Of a stretch of DNA of 64,000 nucleotides, positions 60,798 to 64,000 are shown piece by piece. The DNA lies in assembly GCF_002214565.1 (NCBI RefSeq), contig NZ_CP015106.1, positions 248,001 to 312,000 of the forward strand. Reading direction: 5' to 3'. This stretch comes from Thermococcus radiotolerans (GTDB taxonomy: Archaea > Methanobacteriota_B > Thermococci > Thermococcales > Thermococcaceae). A program made the translations under genes and the position numbers. Position 1 is the first letter of the stretch, and every line of letters begins with the position of its first letter. A model generated the notes under the pieces. The model was not told where the DNA came from, did no database searches, and was given only the letters and a program-made list of their open reading frames with translations.

Positions 60798-62849
60798 GTG
60801 AAGAAAGAAGCCGGCGGCCATGATGGTCATGATATGGGTGCAAATGAACATGAGGGTCACAAAGGCATGAAACACGAGAAACACGAACATGAAGGTCATT
60901 CTCATGCAAAGCACCACGAGATGATGATGGAGGACTTCAAGAAGCGCTTTATGGTCTCAGTGATACTGACGGTTCCGATTCTGATTCTGTCCCCGCTGAT
61001 ACAGGACTTCTTCGGCTTCGAGCTGGCCTTCCCGGGAGACCGCTACGTTCTCTTTGGACTTTCCGCGGTGGTGTACTTCTACGGCGGCTGGCCGTTCCTG
61101 AAGGGCATGAGGGACGAGCTGAAGAAAAAGTTGCCAGGAATGATGACGCTGATAGCGCTGGCAATCACGGTTGCCTTCTTCTACAGCGCCGCGGTAACCT
61201 TCGGCCTGTCTGGAAAAACCTTCTACTGGGAACTGGCAACGCTTATTGACATCATGCTTATCGGACATTACATAGAGATGCGCTCCGTCCTCGGAGCTTC
61301 AAGGGCACTTGAGGAGCTTATAAAGCTCATGCCAACCGAGGCTCACCTCGTAACGCCCGAAGGGGTGAAGGATGTCCCCGTCAGTGAGCTGAAGAAGGGT
61401 GACGTGGTTCTGGTCAAGCCCGGCGAGAAGATACCCTCCGACGGCATCGTTGTCGGGGGGGAAACGAGCGTCAACGAGGCGATGCTCACCGGCGAATCGA
61501 AGCCCGTCTACAGAAAGCCTGGGGACGGTGTCATAGGCGGTTCCATAAACCTCGAGGGCGCGATAAAGGTCAGGATAGAGAAGACTGGAAAGGACACCTA
61601 CCTGATGCAGGTCGTTGAGCTCGTCAGGCAGGCGCAGGAGACGAGGTCAAAAACGCAGGATCTGGCGAACAGGGCGGCTTTCTACCTCACGCTCATAGCC
61701 ATAACAGCTGGAACTGTGACCCTCGGGACGTGGCTCTACATCGGCAAGCCCTTCGTCTTCGCCCTTGAGAGGATGGTCACAGTAATGGTCATAACCTGCC
61801 CCCACGCCCTCGGCCTGGCCGTCCCGCTGGTCGTCTCTGTCTCGACCTCGCTGTCGGCGAAGAAGGGAATCCTCATCAGGAACAGAGAGGCCTTTGAGAG
61901 GGCGAAGGATGTGAAGGTGGTTGTCTTTGACAAGACCGGAACGCTGACAGAAGGGAAGTTTGAGGTGACCGAGGTAATAGCGCTGGACGAGCTCGGCGAG
62001 GAGGAGATCCTGAAGTACGCTGCTGCCCTCGAGTCCCACTCAAGCCACCCGATAGCCCAGGGAATAGTCGAAAAGGCCAAGGAGCTCGGCCTTGAGCCCT
62101 ACGAGGTCAGTGAGTCGAAGGTTCTTCCGGGCAAAGGTGTCCAGGGCGTTATCAACGGCAAAGAAGTCCTCGTTGTGAGCCCCGGCTTCCTGAAGGAGAA
62201 CGACCTGTGGAGGGAGGACGAGCGCGTTAAGGAGGTCCTAGAGCAGGGTAAGACGGTGGTCTTCCTTGTAATCGACGGCAAGCTCGTTGGCGCTTTGGCA
62301 CTGGCGGATAGGATAAGGCCCGAATCGAGGGAGGCCGTGAAGAGGCTCCACGAGATGGGTATAAAGGCCTACATGCTCACCGGCGACAACGCCAAGGTTG
62401 CAAAGTGGGTTGCTGAGGAGCTCGGCCTTGACGGCTTCTTCGCCGAAGTCCTGCCCCATCAGAAGTCAGAAAAGATAGTGGAGCTTCAGAAGCAGGGATT
62501 GGTCGTTGCGATGGTCGGTGACGGAATAAACGACGCCCCAGCCTTGATTCAGGCAGATGTCGGGATAGCCATTGGAGCGGGAACCGACGTGGCGATAGAG
62601 AGCGCTGATATAATCCTCGTCAAGAACGACCCGAGGGACGTCATAACCGGGGTACACCTCGCCAAGGCAACCTACAGGAAGATGGTGCAGAACCTTGCCT
62701 GGGCGACGGGATACAACACCTTTGCGATTCCCCTGGCGGCAGGTGTGCTATACAGCTACGGAATCCTTCTCAGCCCCGCCCTCGGTGCCCTGCTGATGAG
62801 CATGAGCACCGTGATAGTGGCAATAAACGCGAGGTTCCTGAAGGTTTGA
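60798..62849 (+). CDS. copB: CopB-type copper P-type ATPase (CPH motif)
   Basis: 683 residues. The first 40 are His-, Met- and Gly-rich (GGHDGHDMGANEHEGHKG) in place of CxxC domains; the membrane CPH motif is in VITCPHALGLA; FDKTGTLTEG, TGES and GDGINDAPAL follow. CPH marks the P1B-3 (CopB) group, which moves Cu(II) or Cu(I) out of the cell. Start GTG 60798 is preferred: GGTGA lies five bases upstream, while GTG 60789 does not fit. The upstream motif is shared with the next promoter. Confidence 0.92.
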   Translation: MKKEAGGHDGHDMGANEHEGHKGMKHEKHEHEGHSHAKHHEMMMEDFKKRFMVSVILTVPILILSPLIQDFFGFELAFPGDRYVLFGLSAVVYFYGGWPFLKGMRDELKKKLPGMMTLIALAITVAFFYSAAVTFGLSGKTFYWELATLIDIMLIGHYIEMRSVLGASRALEELIKLMPTEAHLVTPEGVKDVPVSELKKGDVVLVKPGEKIPSDGIVVGGETSVNEAMLTGESKPVYRKPGDGVIGGSINLEGAIKVRIEKTGKDTYLMQVVELVRQAQETRSKTQDLANRAAFYLTLIAITAGTVTLGTWLYIGKPFVFALERMVTVMVITCPHALGLAVPLVVSVSTSLSAKKGILIRNREAFERAKDVKVVVFDKTGTLTEGKFEVTEVIALDELGEEEILKYAAALESHSSHPIAQGIVEKAKELGLEPYEVSESKVLPGKGVQGVINGKEVLVVSPGFLKENDLWREDERVKEVLEQGKTVVFLVIDGKLVGALALADRIRPESREAVKRLHEMGIKAYMLTGDNAKVAKWVAEELGLDGFFAEVLPHQKSEKIVELQKQGLVVAMVGDGINDAPALIQADVGIAIGAGTDVAIESADIILVKNDPRDVITGVHLAKATYRKMVQNLAWATGYNTFAIPLAAGVLYSYGILLSPALGALLMSMSTVIVAINARFLKV

Positions 62850-62903
62850 GGCCCTTTTACTTTATTTTTTGTGAAAATTTTTGTTCGTTTCTTTTCGTTT
62901 TGC

Positions 62904-62928
62904 TAATGATAAGCCCTATAGGCTTTAC
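62904..62928 (+). promoter_or_regulatory. Copper-region promoter motif, copy 2
   Basis: TAATGATAAGCC, then CTATAGGCTTTAC. The core AAGCC-CTATA-GGCTT is a perfect five-base inverted repeat, following TATA-like TAATGATA. Same layout as 60746-60770. Confidence 0.6.
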
Positions 62929-62955
62929 CACTGAGTAGTGTTCGAGGAGATCAAA

Positions 62956-63258
62956 ATGATGCTTGAAAACGTTAATCCGGACTTTCTGGTCCACATGGAA
63001 GAGGGAGAATGGGGGTGGCACGAGATGATGGGATTCGGCTGGTTTGGAATCTTTGGGGCGATATTCATGTTCCTGTTCTGGATTTTGATAATCGTTGGAG
63101 TGGTCTGGTTCATCAAATGGCTGGTGGAACAGGGCTCGGGCGGAAGCACCGGGGCTTCAAAGAAGAGCGCCATTGAGATACTCGATGAGAAGTACGCGCG
63201 GGGCGAAATAGACGACGAGGAGTACGAGAAGAGAAGGAGAAAGCTGCTTGAGGCATGA
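62956..63258 (+). CDS. SHOCT-domain membrane protein
   Basis: About 100 residues: an acidic start (NVNPDFLVHMEEGEWGWHEMM), a hydrophobic segment (about 30-52) and a C-terminal SHOCT motif (AIEILDEKYARGEIDDEEYEKRR, read in two parts: AIEILDEKYARGEI and DDEEYEKRRRKLL). SHOCT domains are oligomerisation motifs. ATG 62956 has GAGGAGAT four bases upstream; GTG 62938 is the leaderless alternative. It shares the promoter motif with copB, so may be copper-induced, and abuts the regulator gene. Confidence 0.75.
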   Translation: MMLENVNPDFLVHMEEGEWGWHEMMGFGWFGIFGAIFMFLFWILIIVGVVWFIKWLVEQGSGGSTGASKKSAIEILDEKYARGEIDDEEYEKRRRKLLEA

Positions 63259-63265
63259 CGGACCG

Positions 63266-63844
63266 TCAGCCACTTTTCTGTTTTTTGGAGGCCCTTTCCA
63301 GGTTCTCCCGCGTTTTCTTAAACTCCCTGAGGCAGGTGGGACAGCAGAAGAAGTAGACCCTGTTGTGGTACTTGTACACTATCGGCTCGTCCACAATCTC
63401 CTTGCCGCAGTAGTCGCATTTGAAGGGGACCTTTACCTTCGGCGGGTTCGCTCGCTCAAAGCTCTCCAGGATTGGCATTATCTCGATGACCTCAAAGCCG
63501 GCCCCCTCGATGACCCTTTTCAGTTCCCCCATGCTCTCGATGGCGATTTTTATGAGGTACTTTCTGCTCGTGAAGCGGTTTATCTCGATTATCTCCTGGA
63601 ACTCCTCCATTCTCTCGGGCTCGTCCGTTTTGACGATGAGCGCAACGATGTTGTGGCCCCTTATCAGCTGGGGGTTGAGCTTGATGGTGTATCCCTGTAT
63701 AACCCCCTCTTTCTCAAGCTTTTCAAGCCTAGATTTGACTGTCGGCCTGCTGACGCCGAGCCTCTCGGCAAGCTCCGAGACACTCAACCTGGAGTTGTCC
63801 ATTAGGAGGTAGATGAGCTTCAGGTCGAGGGCATCGAGTTTCAT
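63266..63844 (-). CDS. copR: Lrp/AsnC-type regulator with TRASH domain (CopR-like)
   Basis: 192 residues: an N-terminal HTH (DALDLKLIYLLMDNSRLSVSELAERLGVSRPTVKSRLEKL, read as segments), a central ligand domain and a C-terminal TRASH zinc-finger-like domain (CDYCGKEIVDE, then FFCCPTCLREF) that binds Cu or other soft metals. Proteins of this type (CopT/CopR) are known copper sensors in Sulfolobus and Thermococcus. It probably controls copB through the paired motifs. ATG 63844 has GGTGA five bases upstream; the TATA-like TTTTTATAG lies near 63880. Confidence 0.88.
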   Translation of the reverse strand: MKLDALDLKLIYLLMDNSRLSVSELAERLGVSRPTVKSRLEKLEKEGVIQGYTIKLNPQLIRGHNIVALIVKTDEPERMEEFQEIIEINRFTSRKYLIKIAIESMGELKRVIEGAGFEVIEIMPILESFERANPPKVKVPFKCDYCGKEIVDEPIVYKYHNRVYFFCCPTCLREFKKTRENLERASKKQKSG

Positions 63845-63856
63845 GTATTTCACCAA

Positions 63857-64000
63857 CCTAACTAAGCTTCCAAACTATAAAAATCCTCTGTTTTGGCCGG
63901 ATGTCTATAACAACTTGCTAGTATACAACAGGGTATTGAAACTATTCGCAACCAACGATTTGTGATGGACATGACCTTTGCTCCTCCGATAAATCAATAA
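63857..64000. other. Intergenic end of the window
   Basis: Contains the minus-strand TATA region of copR; no gene or clear repeat is seen. Sequence is cut at the edge. Confidence 0.4.

Noticed and set aside
1-64000. tRNA, rRNA, RNase P or SRP RNA genes
   Set aside because: Intergenic gaps were read for tRNA-like and known stable-RNA patterns; none was convincing.

Overview
The window is a chromosomal segment of a hyperthermophilic euryarchaeon of the order Thermococcales, almost certainly Thermococcus. The basis is gene content: archaeal prefoldin alpha, a short archaeal PurA, superoxide reductase with rubredoxin and rubrerythrin, DpsL, a GltTk-type transporter, DUF257 and DUF835 proteins, an FbaB-type aldolase with a TGM operator, and a TRASH-domain copper regulator. 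Promoters are archaeal (BRE/TATA, several leaderless starts) and Shine-Dalgarno sites are strong (GGAGGTGA, GGTGAT). The combination of a CopR-like gene, a HAD gene in a his operon and a type III-A CRISPR locus recalls T. onnurineus; that is inference. No rRNA, tRNA or transposase gene was seen.

Layout. 0-22 kb is mostly housekeeping: two ferredoxin-bearing MinD-type ATPases, prefoldin alpha, two paralogous exported proteins (the second apparently frameshifted), a sugar-nucleotide epimerase, PurA, a lysophospholipase-like hydrolase, an uncharacterised five-gene operon built around an ArsA/Get3-like ATPase, CstA, a biotin-dependent carboxyltransferase, aldolase, biotin ligase, an aspartate:Na+ symporter, a duplicated surface protein, AlaX and DUF257. 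22-35 kb is a CRISPR-Cas island read wholly on the minus strand: array C, cas6-csm1-csm2-csm3-csm4-csm5-csx1, array B, a tiny membrane protein gene overlapping cas1, cas1-cas2, array A, and then a hairpin-dense stretch beside another tiny membrane protein gene.

35-44 kb holds a tRNA G10 methyltransferase and a compact histidine operon (hisZ-G-D-B-H-A-F-IE-C plus a HAD phosphatase). Its 5' leader contains a short ORF with tandem His codons and a hairpin that could mask the hisZ ribosome binding site. 44-54 kb is an oxidative-stress and iron island: seven ferritin-like proteins, a Fur-family regulator with a tandem palindromic operator, two DUF59-like proteins, superoxide reductase, rubredoxin, rubrerythrin and an A-type flavoprotein. 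54-64 kb carries a DUF998 protein, a PHB-depolymerase-like esterase, an anion permease, an ArsR/CadC regulator with its P-type ATPase, a CopB-type copper ATPase, a SHOCT protein and a CopR-like regulator. The two copper-region promoters share an operator-like motif.

Strongest leads: (1) the 43-aa membrane protein gene wedged between array B and cas1; (2) the his leader ORF and RBS-masking hairpin; (3) the ferritin-like island with an encapsulin-type cargo domain but no shell gene; (4) three arrays with a TATA element at a fixed distance from the leader-side repeat, of which only B looks active; (5) the hairpin cluster at 22.3-22.55 kb.
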